A stretch of 22,179 bases of DNA from an uncultured Clostridia bacterium (GCA_937907605.1 CALCYI010000067.1:1-22179), one strand, 5' to 3'; counted from the first letter of the stretch, positions 1-7,491 are shown. Numbers and translations: made by a program. Notes: generated from the sequence alone by a model not told the origin.

Positions 1-70
1 GTACAGTCGCTAAACTGTACCGCCATTCCTTAAAACTTCGTTATCGCACCGACTCTTCGGACAGCCCTTT

Positions 71-152
71 TAATGAAATGCGGCAAGCCGCGTGAAATAG
101 CTTCGCTATGAAATATGCCTTGCGGCATATGAAATATTGACCTTCGGTCAAT
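71..152. repeat. Array of four short hairpins joined by TGAAAT linkers
   Basis: Four perfect inverted repeats follow one another: 80-91 (GCGG/CCGC), 97-109 (ATAGC/GCTAT, loop TTC), 113-130 (ATATGCC/GGCATAT) and 136-152 (ATTGACC/GGTCAAT, loop TTC). The same TGAAAT linker precedes each one, at 74-79, 93-98, 109-114 and 130-135. A further 7-bp dyad lies at 1-20. The array abuts the stop codon of the EEP-family gene, so the last hairpin may act as its 3' end structure, but no T-run follows in that direction. A related array lies at 7347-7491. I infer a dispersed intergenic repeat family. Confidence 0.6.
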
Positions 153-153
153 G

Positions 154-1059
154 TTACTTAAGCTCAATATTAATTACTATTGGGAAGTGGTCCGAGGGGT
201 AGACGCCGTCGTAGGTGGTCTGAATAATCCTGTATTCGTTCACCTTAATCCCCTCTTTTGAAATCATAAAGTAGTCAATGTTTTCGTCGTCGAGCTTGTT
301 TCCCCAGTTCTGATAGGTCGCTCCCGTCATAGTGTTCTGAGTCTGATACTTGGCGTCGAGGAAATTCTCCGTCGCCGCCTTATAGGTTTCGCTGCTCTCG
401 TCGGCGTTGAAGTCGCCCATAATTATACTCGGAAGTCCGCCGAATTGCTTAATCTTATCAAGCACGACGTTAATTCCGTTAATCCTTGCCTTGTCGCTGA
501 TATGGTCAAGGTGGGTATTAAACACAACCAAATCCTTACCGCTCTCATTTTCCGTAAGAATAACGTATGAGCAGATACGGTAGCAGGCGGCGCCCCAATC
601 CTTGCTCATAACCTCTGGAGTTTCGGATAGCCAGAACGAGCCCTTATCCTTAAGGGTGAAGCGGCTTGTGTTATAGAACACGGGGCAAGCCTCGTGGAGC
701 TTGCTGTCGTCGCGGTACTCAATAACGTTATCGTAGCCCTTGAGCGCATTAGTAAGGAACTCATAATGAACGGGCGTTACCTCCTGAAAGCCGATAATAT
801 CGGGCTTTACGCTCTCGATATTCTTAACGAGCAGGTCTGCGCGGTAGAACCAGCTTTTCTTTAAAATATCGGTCGGGCTCCACGTCCTTACGTTAGAGCT
901 CATTACTACTATATCCTCATTCTGTACGGCAGAAATATCGAACTGAGCCGTGCTCTTTTTATATTTCGGATAATAAACTGCATTTAGTATTCCCACAACT
1001 ATCACCACCGCAAGTATTATACAAATCAGCGCAAGAATGACCTTTAAAAATTTTTTCAT
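154..1059 (-). CDS. Membrane-anchored endonuclease/exonuclease/phosphatase family protein
   Basis: This is a predicted metal-dependent phosphoesterase of the EEP fold, the family of DNase I, exonuclease III and inositol phosphatases. The visible motifs come in family order: SSNVR, FQEV (metal-binding Glu), NTHLDH, MGDFNA, an IDYFMIS strand and a terminal SDHFPI. A single hydrophobic segment at about residues 4-25 suggests an N-terminal anchor with the catalytic domain outside the cell. I chose the ATG at 1059 because GAGGTG at 1066-1071 sits six bases upstream; a GTG at 1068 lies inside that ribosome binding site. The gene is divergent from the phosphoesterase at 1140. The substrate cannot be read from the sequence; nucleic acid, phospholipid or sugar phosphate are all possible. 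Confidence 0.85.
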   Translation of the reverse strand: MKKFLKVILALICIILAVVIVVGILNAVYYPKYKKSTAQFDISAVQNEDIVVMSSNVRTWSPTDILKKSWFYRADLLVKNIESVKPDIIGFQEVTPVHYEFLTNALKGYDNVIEYRDDSKLHEACPVFYNTSRFTLKDKGSFWLSETPEVMSKDWGAACYRICSYVILTENESGKDLVVFNTHLDHISDKARINGINVVLDKIKQFGGLPSIIMGDFNADESSETYKAATENFLDAKYQTQNTMTGATYQNWGNKLDDENIDYFMISKEGIKVNEYRIIQTTYDGVYPSDHFPIVINIELK

Positions 1060-1077
1060 ACCGTTCACCTCGTAAAT

Positions 1078-1122
1078 AATATATCATATATTATTGAATC
1101 TTTCAATTTAATGTGTTAAATT
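1078..1122. promoter_or_regulatory. Back-to-back divergent promoters
   Basis: On the minus strand, TTGAAA (1101-1106) is 17 bp from TATATT (1078-1083), which has a TG extension. On the plus strand, TTGAAT (1094-1099) is 17 bp from TAAATT (1117-1122). The two -35 boxes meet in the palindrome ATTGAA-TCT-TTCAAT (1093-1107). Predicted start sites fall almost on the ribosome binding sites, so both leaders would be only about 11-12 nt. The minus promoter is the better match. Confidence 0.5.
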
Positions 1123-1139
1123 ATTCTTGGTGATGAAAA

Positions 1140-2111
1140 ATGAGAAGCTTATTCTCCGATTTGATTTACAAAAATATGGTCAAGGGGCTTTCGAAAATCA
1201 TCAACGAGGGCAGTATGCCGAAATACGACGGCAGCGAGCCGCTCGCCGTTGACGAGGACGCGAAGCTCAGCTTCATAGTATGGGGCGATCCGCAGATTTC
1301 GTTTATCTCTCCCCTGCGCAGCGGGAGGGTTTACTCCGCGGTACGCGACATAAAGAATATGGCGGGAAAGGTCAACGCGTTTATACTTGCGGGTGATATT
1401 ACGGAGTACGGCACGAGGTCTGAATACAGAATGATGCACCGACTGCTTGAGGGAATACAGGATAAATTTGACGCGTTTTTTGCGGTTTCGGGCAATCACG
1501 ACATAAGGCTCAGGAATTACAAGCGGCAGCTTAAAAAGTTCAACGAATTTATAGACCTCTTTGAAAACGGCGTTCACGGTGGCTATGAACACTACTACTT
1601 TTCGCACACTATAAAAGGTTATAAATTTATATTTATGGGTGCGGACAAAAGCTGCTTTGAGGCGTCGTACATAAGCGATAAGCAGCTTGAATGGCTCGAC
1701 AGCGAACTCAGGGAAAATGAAAACAAGCCCGTTTTCGTTATTAATCACCAGCCGCTGAGGCGCACGAACGGACTGCCCGACGCATGGCTCGGCAACGGCG
1801 ACTGGCGCGGCGACATAGGCACCGAATCCGATAAGGTAAAGGATATATTCGAAAAATATAATAATATTATTTTCATTACAGGTCACCTTCACTACGGCAC
1901 GAGCGCGTACAATTACGAGGATTTAGGGCGTATCAAGGCGTTAAGCGTTCCGACGGTGGGCGTTATCAACCACGGTAAGAACGACACCCCTGCGCAGGGC
2001 TTTATCTTCCACGTATACGACGATAAAATAGCCGTTAAGGCGCGTTACCACGGCGAAGGGAAATATATGGGTGAGGAGATTGAAAACCACGAATTTGAAA
2101 TTGAGCTATAA
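1140..2111 (+). CDS. Calcineurin-like metallophosphoesterase
   Basis: This 323-residue cytoplasmic protein has all the dimetal phosphoesterase motifs: WGDPQIS (motif I, with DPQ in place of the usual DxH), LAGDITEYG (II), SGNHD (III), INHQPL (IV) and TGHLHYG (V). A DPQ first motif is known in some subfamilies, such as CPPED1-like enzymes, so this does not suggest inactivation. There is no signal peptide or TM segment. GGTGAT at 1129-1134 matches the anti-Shine-Dalgarno sequence and supports the ATG at 1140; the nearby ATG at 1133 is in another frame. It is divergent from the EEP-family gene and ends at a shared terminator. Substrate unknown; a phosphoprotein, cyclic nucleotide or phosphodiester are possible. 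Confidence 0.88.
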   Translation: MRSLFSDLIYKNMVKGLSKIINEGSMPKYDGSEPLAVDEDAKLSFIVWGDPQISFISPLRSGRVYSAVRDIKNMAGKVNAFILAGDITEYGTRSEYRMMHRLLEGIQDKFDAFFAVSGNHDIRLRNYKRQLKKFNEFIDLFENGVHGGYEHYYFSHTIKGYKFIFMGADKSCFEASYISDKQLEWLDSELRENENKPVFVINHQPLRRTNGLPDAWLGNGDWRGDIGTESDKVKDIFEKYNNIIFITGHLHYGTSAYNYEDLGRIKALSVPTVGVINHGKNDTPAQGFIFHVYDDKIAVKARYHGEGKYMGEEIENHEFEIEL

Positions 2112-2115
2112 ATTA

Positions 2116-2152
2116 AGGGCGGTCATCGACCGCCCTATAATTTATTTTGTTT
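2116..2152. terminator. Rho-independent terminator between convergent genes
   Basis: A perfect 9-bp stem (AGGGCGGTC/GACCGCCCT, 2116-2136) with an ATC loop is followed by a T-rich tract on the plus strand. AT-rich sequence on the other side would let it serve the minus-strand gene, whose stop is at 2142-2144, as well. Confidence 0.8.
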
Positions 2153-5100
2153 TAATGTTCTTTACAGGAGTCCATGCGGAATAGAGTTTCTTTCCGTTAA
2201 CGGTCTTGTATGCCCTGATACGAACATAGTAAACCTTCTTCGCCTTCAGCCCTGAAATCGCTCTTGTATAGGATTTAGCACCGCCAACAGCAACTAATTT
2301 AGCACCGCTCATATTCTTCTTTAAACTGTACTGAACCTCATAACCGTCAACACCGCCAACCGCTTTCCATGTCACCGTAAACTTCTTCTTTGCTGCTACA
2401 AGCTTCGTAATCGCAGGAGCGCCAAGCTTTGCAACCGCTTTTTGTGCAACAATGACTTTCTTACATACGGAACAGTGTGAACCCGCTGTCTTACCCGCAG
2501 CAGTAAAGGTCGGTGCAACCGCCTTGTCAGCAACTATGGTGTGTGCCTTCATCGGTACAACCTCTTGAGCTACAAAGATTTCACCGCAGAAGGAGCAATG
2601 AGAGCCCTCGGTTAATCCAGTTCTGCTGCAAGTAGCCGCTACAGGTGCATCGGTTACAACATTGTGTGCCGTCTTATCAGTAACAATAGTTTCCCTGCTG
2701 AGTTCTGCACCGCAATCTGCGCAGTAAACAACAGTATCATATGATCCAGTAGAAGCACAGGTCGCCTCGATTGCATTTTCCGTTACTGCATCTGCAGGCG
2801 TATGAGCAAGTTTTGGAATTGTTTCCGTATACTTATCACCGCAAATTGAGCAGGTATAGGTTTTAACACCAGACGATACACAGCTCGGAAGCTTGGTGGT
2901 TGCAGCACGGTAATCGTGAGCGCCAATAGTGTTAACATAATCCGCTCTGTAAGTGTCGCCGCAAACCGTACAGGTATAGGTAGTATAGCCCTGATCTCTG
3001 CAAGTCGGAGCAGTTACAGAAGTCTCATAATTGTGACCAATTGCAGGAATAACCGATTGCTCTACAATCGTGGTTCCGCAAGCTGAACAATGACTGCCTT
3101 CCGTTTTTCCTGCCTTTGTACATGTAGCAGAAACTGCACTATCCGTTACAGGCGTGTGTTCCTTCATAGGAATATCTTCTGTGTACTTGTCTCCGCAGAT
3201 GGTGCAGGTATAGGTCTTTACGCCTGTTCTGGAACAGGTTGCAGGCGTTGTTACCACGCCGTTATAGTCATGGTTATCGGTGGTGTCGGTAAAGTCTGCT
3301 TTATAGCTGTCGCCGCATACGGAACAAGTATAAGTAGTGTAACCTCTCTTCTCACAAGTAGGAGCGGTTATAACGCTTGTATAGTTATGTCCTTTTGCGT
3401 CAACAACTTCCTGTGCTGTAATAATAGTACCGCAGGCTGAGCAGTGGCTGCCTTCGGTAAGACCTGCCTTCGTGCAGGTTGCCGCAACCGCACTATCCGT
3501 TACAGGCGTATGCGCTTTCATCGGAATATCTTCCGTATATTTGTCACCACAAATGGTGCAGGTATAGGTCTTTATACCTGTAGTTGTACAGGTTGCAGGA
3601 GTAGTTACTGCTGCTTTGTAATCGTGTTCATCAATTGTATCGGTAAAGCTATCTTTATAACTATCACCGCAAACAGCGCATGTGTAGGTTGTGTAACCTT
3701 GATCTTTACAGGTAGGAGCGGTTACAGCACTTGCGTAACTATGTCCTGTTGCGTTAATAACTTCCTGTGCCGTGATGACCGCACCGCATACAGAGCAATG
3801 ACTGCCTTCTGTAAGACCTGCAGCATTACAAGTCGGAGCCACTGCTGCATCGGTTTCAGGCGTATGAGCAATCTTGTCAATCGTTTCTGTATAGGAGTCG
3901 CCACACAGTGCACAAGTAAAGGTTTTAATTCCTGTTGTCGTGCATGTTGCAGGTGTTGTTACTGTTCCTCTGTAATCATGATTATCTGTTACTGCAGTAT
4001 AATCTGATTTATAGCTGTCTCCGCAAACAGAGCATGTGTAGGTCGTATAACCCTGATCCTTACAGGTAGGTGCAGTTACAACAGTATTGTATTTATGTCC
4101 TTTCGCGTTAATAACTTCCTGTGCAGTAATAACGGTACCGCATACGGAACAGTGACTGCCTGCCGTTAAGCCTGAAGCGGTACAGGTTGCTGCTATTGCT
4201 TTATCCGCAACAGGGGTATGCGCAGTCATTTCAAGCTCAGTGGTATATGTATCGCCACAAGTTGAGCAGGTATAAGTTCTGATACCTTTATTCGTGCAGG
4301 TTGCAGTCGTCGTAATTGACGAGGTGTAACTGTGTCCTTTTGCGTTAATTACCTGCTGTGCAGTTAATACAGTTCCGCATACAGAGCAATGACTACCTTC
4401 AGTAAGACCTGTCTTAGTACAGGTAGCATCCACGGCATTATCCGTTACAGGATTGTGACCTTTTGGCTCTTCAACACTTTTTACAATTACCTTACCGCAG
4501 GTTTTACAATATTTAACCTTTTCACCCTGTACGGTACAATCGGCTTCTTTAACAATTGTCCACTCTTCATCGGGAGTATGTATCGTAACATTAAAGGTTG
4601 TTTCTTTGCCGTCGTAACTTACTGTAATTGGGTTAACTTCGTTAGTATCGCCGAAACCTGACAGCGTGTAGTTTGTTATCTCCGTAGTCTTCCCGTTATT
4701 GTATTCAGCTTTGACAACAAGGCCTGTTGTATCCAATTCTTCATCAGGAAGATAATCAATCTTATCGGGCGCAGATGCAATGCTAATTCTGTCAATAGCA
4801 ACGGGCACGACCTCAACATCAAAGGTTGCGGTCTTGCCGCCTACGGAATAGGAGATAGTTTGTGTGCCTACCGTATTAATATCGCCGCCCGAGGTCATAT
4901 CGGCCGTAATGTTTATGTCATCATAGGTTGCGTCCGCATAGTTAACTCTGGCAACACAGCCCGTAAAATCAAATTTTGTACCTTTTACAAATGTTGTTTT
5001 ATTCGGCTGTGATTGGATGACTAAACTATCAATGTTTGCTTCGTCTTTAACAAGAATATCAAAGGTTGCCGTTTTATCCTCATAGGTAACGGTAACGGTT

Positions 5101-6368
5101 TGCGTGCCTGCGGTTGCCATATCGTAGCCTGAAAGCATATTGTCTTTCATCGGAACATCTTCAAAGGTTCCGTCAATGTATTTTACGTTCAGAACACCTT
5201 CAGCCGCTTCAATTGCTTCATTAGTTACATAAACTGTTTTCTTCGGCTGTTTTTTGATTGTAATCTTTTCAACCGTTTTGGTGTTCGGTATTCTTAACTG
5301 AGGATAAGGATAATCGCTGTTCTCATCAATGTACCATACGTTATCAAAGTCAAAGCCCTGATACATAAAGTCCATTTTCATTTGTTCTTCATTAAGCGGA
5401 GTACATCCAGTTTGTGTTAATCCATTGCTTAAGAAATAGCAAGCAGTTGCACTACCGCCTATAGTTCTATCCACCGATGTTGAATAACAATTATAGACAT
5501 TTCCACTGCTTTCACGTACAATACCCTTGTTGCAATAACTGTTATCTATTTTACCCCCAAAATTATACTCAGTAAAACCGCCCCAACAGTCATCACGGAT
5601 ATTTTCAAATGATGGAGTTGACCAGCAACAGTAAATCGATCCTTTGTTGTGTTTAGTTATGCCCCCAGCACGAGTATAGTTAAACTTACAATTATCTGTT
5701 TTTTTTCTTCTTGAAATTAAGATGTCAGAATAACAGTAAGAAATACTGCCGTCGTTGATAGCAACAATACCACCTATATCTGTTTCACCAGATACTGATA
5801 AGGCCGTTTCTAAATCAGAATAAAAAGTAATAGTTGAATTCTTTGACTTGCAATTCAAAATGTTTCCGCTATTAATTGCAGCAATACAACCAGCATAAGA
5901 ATGATAAAAATCAATGAACGAACCATCAGCGTAACACGGAGCAGTAAATTCTATGTTTAGGTTCTCAATAACAAGGTTCTTTATGGTGCCTTGATTATTA
6001 CTAAATAAACCTACATATGTTTCTTTAGCTCCAGCAGGACGATAAGGTGTCATCGTTAGTCCAATAATCTTATGACCGCAACCGTCAAAAATTCCTGTAA
6101 ACGGTTCTTGATTTGAATAAATATTGCTCGAACCTATTGGATTCCATCCGTGATGATCAAAACTCCAAGTACCATTTTCAGAGGTGGCTGAAGTTAAATC
6201 AATATCGTTCATTAAAACGTAGTTACCGTCAAGGTTATAACGAATTTTATATAAATCCGCCACTGTTCTGACCTCTGTGAAGTCATTAGCATACGCCGAG
6301 AAATCCATTCCCGCCATCATGCTTAATAGCATCATAATAGTTAATATCAAACTTATAACTTTTTTCAT
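2142..6368 (-). CDS. Large secreted modular protein: GLUG-like beta-helix, Ig-like domains, Cys-rich repeats, Fn3
   Basis: This 1408-residue exported protein of unknown function opens with a signal peptide (about 1-27, cleavage near AYA|ND). Residues about 30-355 form a repetitive beta-helix-like region with GLUG-type units such as GGIVAINDGSISYCYS. Residues about 365-598 hold three bacterial Ig-like repeats of the kind containing VTYEDKTATFDILV. Residues about 600-1315 hold 18 short modules, nearly all of the form C-x(8-11)-CxxCG, many ending in AKGH or AHTP. Residues about 1316-1408 form a fibronectin type III domain. There is no LPxTG motif, so it is probably released or held non-covalently. 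The ribosome binding site AAGGAGG (6375-6381) overlaps the stop of the upstream two-TM gene, so the two are co-transcribed. Adhesion or cell-surface scaffolding is an inference; no catalytic motif is visible. Confidence 0.85.
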   Translation of the reverse strand: MKKVISLILTIMMLLSMMAGMDFSAYANDFTEVRTVADLYKIRYNLDGNYVLMNDIDLTSATSENGTWSFDHHGWNPIGSSNIYSNQEPFTGIFDGCGHKIIGLTMTPYRPAGAKETYVGLFSNNQGTIKNLVIENLNIEFTAPCYADGSFIDFYHSYAGCIAAINSGNILNCKSKNSTITFYSDLETALSVSGETDIGGIVAINDGSISYCYSDILISRRKKTDNCKFNYTRAGGITKHNKGSIYCCWSTPSFENIRDDCWGGFTEYNFGGKIDNSYCNKGIVRESSGNVYNCYSTSVDRTIGGSATACYFLSNGLTQTGCTPLNEEQMKMDFMYQGFDFDNVWYIDENSDYPYPQLRIPNTKTVEKITIKKQPKKTVYVTNEAIEAAEGVLNVKYIDGTFEDVPMKDNMLSGYDMATAGTQTVTVTYEDKTATFDILVKDEANIDSLVIQSQPNKTTFVKGTKFDFTGCVARVNYADATYDDINITADMTSGGDINTVGTQTISYSVGGKTATFDVEVVPVAIDRISIASAPDKIDYLPDEELDTTGLVVKAEYNNGKTTEITNYTLSGFGDTNEVNPITVSYDGKETTFNVTIHTPDEEWTIVKEADCTVQGEKVKYCKTCGKVIVKSVEEPKGHNPVTDNAVDATCTKTGLTEGSHCSVCGTVLTAQQVINAKGHSYTSSITTTATCTNKGIRTYTCSTCGDTYTTELEMTAHTPVADKAIAATCTASGLTAGSHCSVCGTVITAQEVINAKGHKYNTVVTAPTCKDQGYTTYTCSVCGDSYKSDYTAVTDNHDYRGTVTTPATCTTTGIKTFTCALCGDSYTETIDKIAHTPETDAAVAPTCNAAGLTEGSHCSVCGAVITAQEVINATGHSYASAVTAPTCKDQGYTTYTCAVCGDSYKDSFTDTIDEHDYKAAVTTPATCTTTGIKTYTCTICGDKYTEDIPMKAHTPVTDSAVAATCTKAGLTEGSHCSACGTIITAQEVVDAKGHNYTSVITAPTCEKRGYTTYTCSVCGDSYKADFTDTTDNHDYNGVVTTPATCSRTGVKTYTCTICGDKYTEDIPMKEHTPVTDSAVSATCTKAGKTEGSHCSACGTTIVEQSVIPAIGHNYETSVTAPTCRDQGYTTYTCTVCGDTYRADYVNTIGAHDYRAATTKLPSCVSSGVKTYTCSICGDKYTETIPKLAHTPADAVTENAIEATCASTGSYDTVVYCADCGAELSRETIVTDKTAHNVVTDAPVAATCSRTGLTEGSHCSFCGEIFVAQEVVPMKAHTIVADKAVAPTFTAAGKTAGSHCSVCKKVIVAQKAVAKLGAPAITKLVAAKKKFTVTWKAVGGVDGYEVQYSLKKNMSGAKLVAVGGAKSYTRAISGLKAKKVYYVRIRAYKTVNGKKLYSAWTPVKNIKTK
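2797..4212 (-). repeat. Four consecutive 354-bp (118-residue) coding repeats
   Basis: The codons for the HTP-type boundary recur at 2797, 3151, 3505, 3859 and 4213, exactly 354 bp apart each time. Each 118-residue unit holds three sub-modules: a SHCSxCG type, a GYTTYTCxVCGD type and a G(I/V)KTYTC(T/S)ICGD type. High identity and constant length point to in-frame duplication by recombination. Confidence 0.85.
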
Positions 6369-6379
6369 AAATTTCCTCC

Positions 6380-7018
6380 TTAAACTAATTCGCAGTTAGT
6401 CATAATGTAATTGTTTGTATCGCCATCAATAATTGACTTAAAACGACAATCCCACATATTGTTATCAATATCTGAACAACAAATTTGAATATAATCTATA
6501 TATACTTTATTAGTGGTTTTTGTTCTATTAATAATATTGTCGTCAGTTGCTAATTGAGTATCGCCACTAAATACATTATTATCCTTTATATCTAAATGTA
6601 GTTGTAATCTCTTTTTCCGTGATAAAGATGCAGATATGTATTTATCATATAAGAAAAAATCATTCAGAAGGTTTTTCGAAGCATTAATTATTTCAATTTC
6701 CAAGCAATCGGATTCCCATTTTAATGTCTTAATAATTAGCAACGGCTTAATGTTATTAAGTCGTTCTTTCTTTTCGTTTTGTTTTGTTTCGTAATAAGTA
6801 ATAAACGAAGCCAATATACCAAATACTACACCGTAATAATGAAGTAAAGCACCTGTATCCACATTAATTATATTAGGTAGATTTAATGAAGCAATAAAAC
6901 CTATAATTAAAGGAAAAGCCAAAAAAACGAATATGCAAACAAGCATGGTTTTCCGTTTTTTTAGTTTTGCCATTAATACTTTAAAACAAAAACTGTTTTT
7001 CTTTTTTATACTTATCAT
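6380..7018 (-). CDS. Two-TM membrane protein of unknown function
   Basis: I do not recognise this protein. From the start used here it has about 212 residues: a Lys-rich N-terminus, two hydrophobic segments (about 25-46 and 60-78), and a cytoplasmic or external domain of about 130 residues beginning at the KQNEKKER stretch. That domain looks beta-rich and holds no motif I can name. I chose the ATG at 7018 because GGAGG lies just upstream (7021-7025), although the spacing of about two bases is short. The frame stays open to an ATG at 7075 with no ribosome binding site. The gene is clearly more AT-rich than the operon at 8928-15190, suggesting acquisition. It follows a structured leader and terminator and precedes, with an overlapping ribosome binding site, the large secreted protein. 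Confidence 0.7.
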   Translation of the reverse strand: MISIKKKNSFCFKVLMAKLKKRKTMLVCIFVFLAFPLIIGFIASLNLPNIINVDTGALLHYYGVVFGILASFITYYETKQNEKKERLNNIKPLLIIKTLKWESDCLEIEIINASKNLLNDFFLYDKYISASLSRKKRLQLHLDIKDNNVFSGDTQLATDDNIINRTKTTNKVYIDYIQICCSDIDNNMWDCRFKSIIDGDTNNYIMTNCELV

Positions 7019-7029
7019 CTCCTCCAAAC

Positions 7030-7057
7030 AAAAAATGCGCAGCCGTGAAGCTACGCA
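7030..7057 (-). terminator. Intrinsic terminator directly before a ribosome binding site
   Basis: On the minus strand, TGCGTAGC and GCTGCGCA form an 8-bp stem with one G-T wobble and a 6-nt loop (7036-7057), followed at once by six T (7035-7030). The ribosome binding site of the two-TM gene starts only about five bases further on. This arrangement is typical of an attenuated leader, or of a small RNA ending just upstream of a gene. Confidence 0.75.
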
Positions 7058-7224
7058 ATAAAATACATAGCTCATAGCTGCTAAACCAAATTAAACACCG
7101 TATCCAAAATCGAACAAGTATTTAAGAGCCTTGTATTTTTGATAAAATAAAAAGCCGTTCGATTATTGGATATAGTATTCCCGTATAAGAAAACTATAAA
7201 CAAAATATTTAATTTGGTTTAGCA
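7030..7224 (-). ncRNA. Candidate structured leader or small RNA, about 195 nt, class not recognised
   Basis: The predicted transcript starts near 7223. Its first 16-17 nt (7224-7208) pair perfectly with 7095-7079 (GCTAAACCAAATTAAA and its complement), closing the RNA. Inside are a hairpin at about 7198-7171 (UAUAGU/ACUAUA extended by UUC/GAA) and a 15-bp helix (7172-7157 with 7115-7101, one bulged U). That helix holds a smaller AU hairpin. Together they make a three-way junction, followed by a terminator at 7057-7030. Promoter, closed structure and terminator are correctly spaced on one strand. It could be a riboswitch-like attenuator for the downstream operon, a free small RNA, or a palindromic mobile repeat that happens to sit behind a promoter. 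I see no T-box, known riboswitch core or tmRNA feature. Confidence 0.6.
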
Positions 7225-7229
7225 TAAAT

Positions 7230-7258
7230 ATTTTAGCATTATTAATATTAATAGTCAA
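7230..7258 (-). promoter_or_regulatory. Sigma-A promoter of the structured leader
   Basis: TTGACT (7253-7258) and TAAAAT (7230-7235) are separated by 17 bp, with a TGC extension before the -10 box. The predicted start near 7223 coincides with the first base of the closing helix of the RNA. Confidence 0.7.
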
Positions 7259-7346
7259 TAAGAAAAATTTTGTGTGGAGATTGTAAACAGGGAATTTATT
7301 ATTGAAATATAATGAACGAAATACGAAAACACGAAAAAACGAAGTA

Positions 7347-7491
7347 TTGACCGACGGTCAACAGTCGGGTCTTGCAGACGGCATTTAATATGGGTACGGG
7401 CTAAGCCCGTCCTTCTGCAAGCTTAGCTTGCCTTCGTTGCGCAAATGCGCACGTATTATCTTTTGGGCGAAAAAAAGATTTATTTTTTCGC
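7347..7491. repeat. Second hairpin array
   Basis: Successive dyads are TTGACC/GGTCAA (7347-7361), CTTGCAGA/TCTGCAAG (7371-7378 with 7414-7421) enclosing ACGGGC/GCCCGT (7396-7410), GCAAGC/GCTTGC (7417-7431), TGCGCA/TGCGCA (7438-7451) and GCGAAAAAA/TTTTTTCGC (7467-7475 with 7483-7491). The first resembles the TTGACC-TTC-GGTCAA hairpin at 137-151. The last is followed by T-rich sequence and could terminate transcription or form part of the leader of the gene at 7552. Confidence 0.6.

Noticed and set aside
1..26. Start of a minus-strand frame (MAVQFSDCT) leaving the window, with AAGGA just before the ATG
   Set aside because: Only eight complete codons are visible, the ribosome binding site abuts the start, and the stretch is part of a 7-bp dyad. 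It is more likely part of a repeat than a gene.
1149..1892. A 247-codon frame antisense to the metallophosphoesterase
   Set aside because: The plus-strand frame has all five catalytic motifs; the antisense frame has none and no ribosome binding site.
3090..4007. Long open frames on the plus strand opposite the Cys-rich repeats
   Set aside because: They mirror the repetitive codons of the real minus-strand gene, have no ribosome binding sites and no protein-like features.
2797..4212. CRISPR-like regular repeats
   Set aside because: The period is 354 bp, in frame, with no spacers, and is fully explained by protein repeats.
7030..7224. Retron ncRNA (closing inverted repeat plus inner hairpins)
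   Set aside because: No reverse transcriptase gene lies in the window and the next gene is a two-TM protein. The branching-G context could not be identified.
7030..7224. 6S RNA
   Set aside because: Length and a long closing helix fit loosely, but the inner part forms a three-way junction rather than one rod with a central bubble, and I could not match conserved 6S positions.
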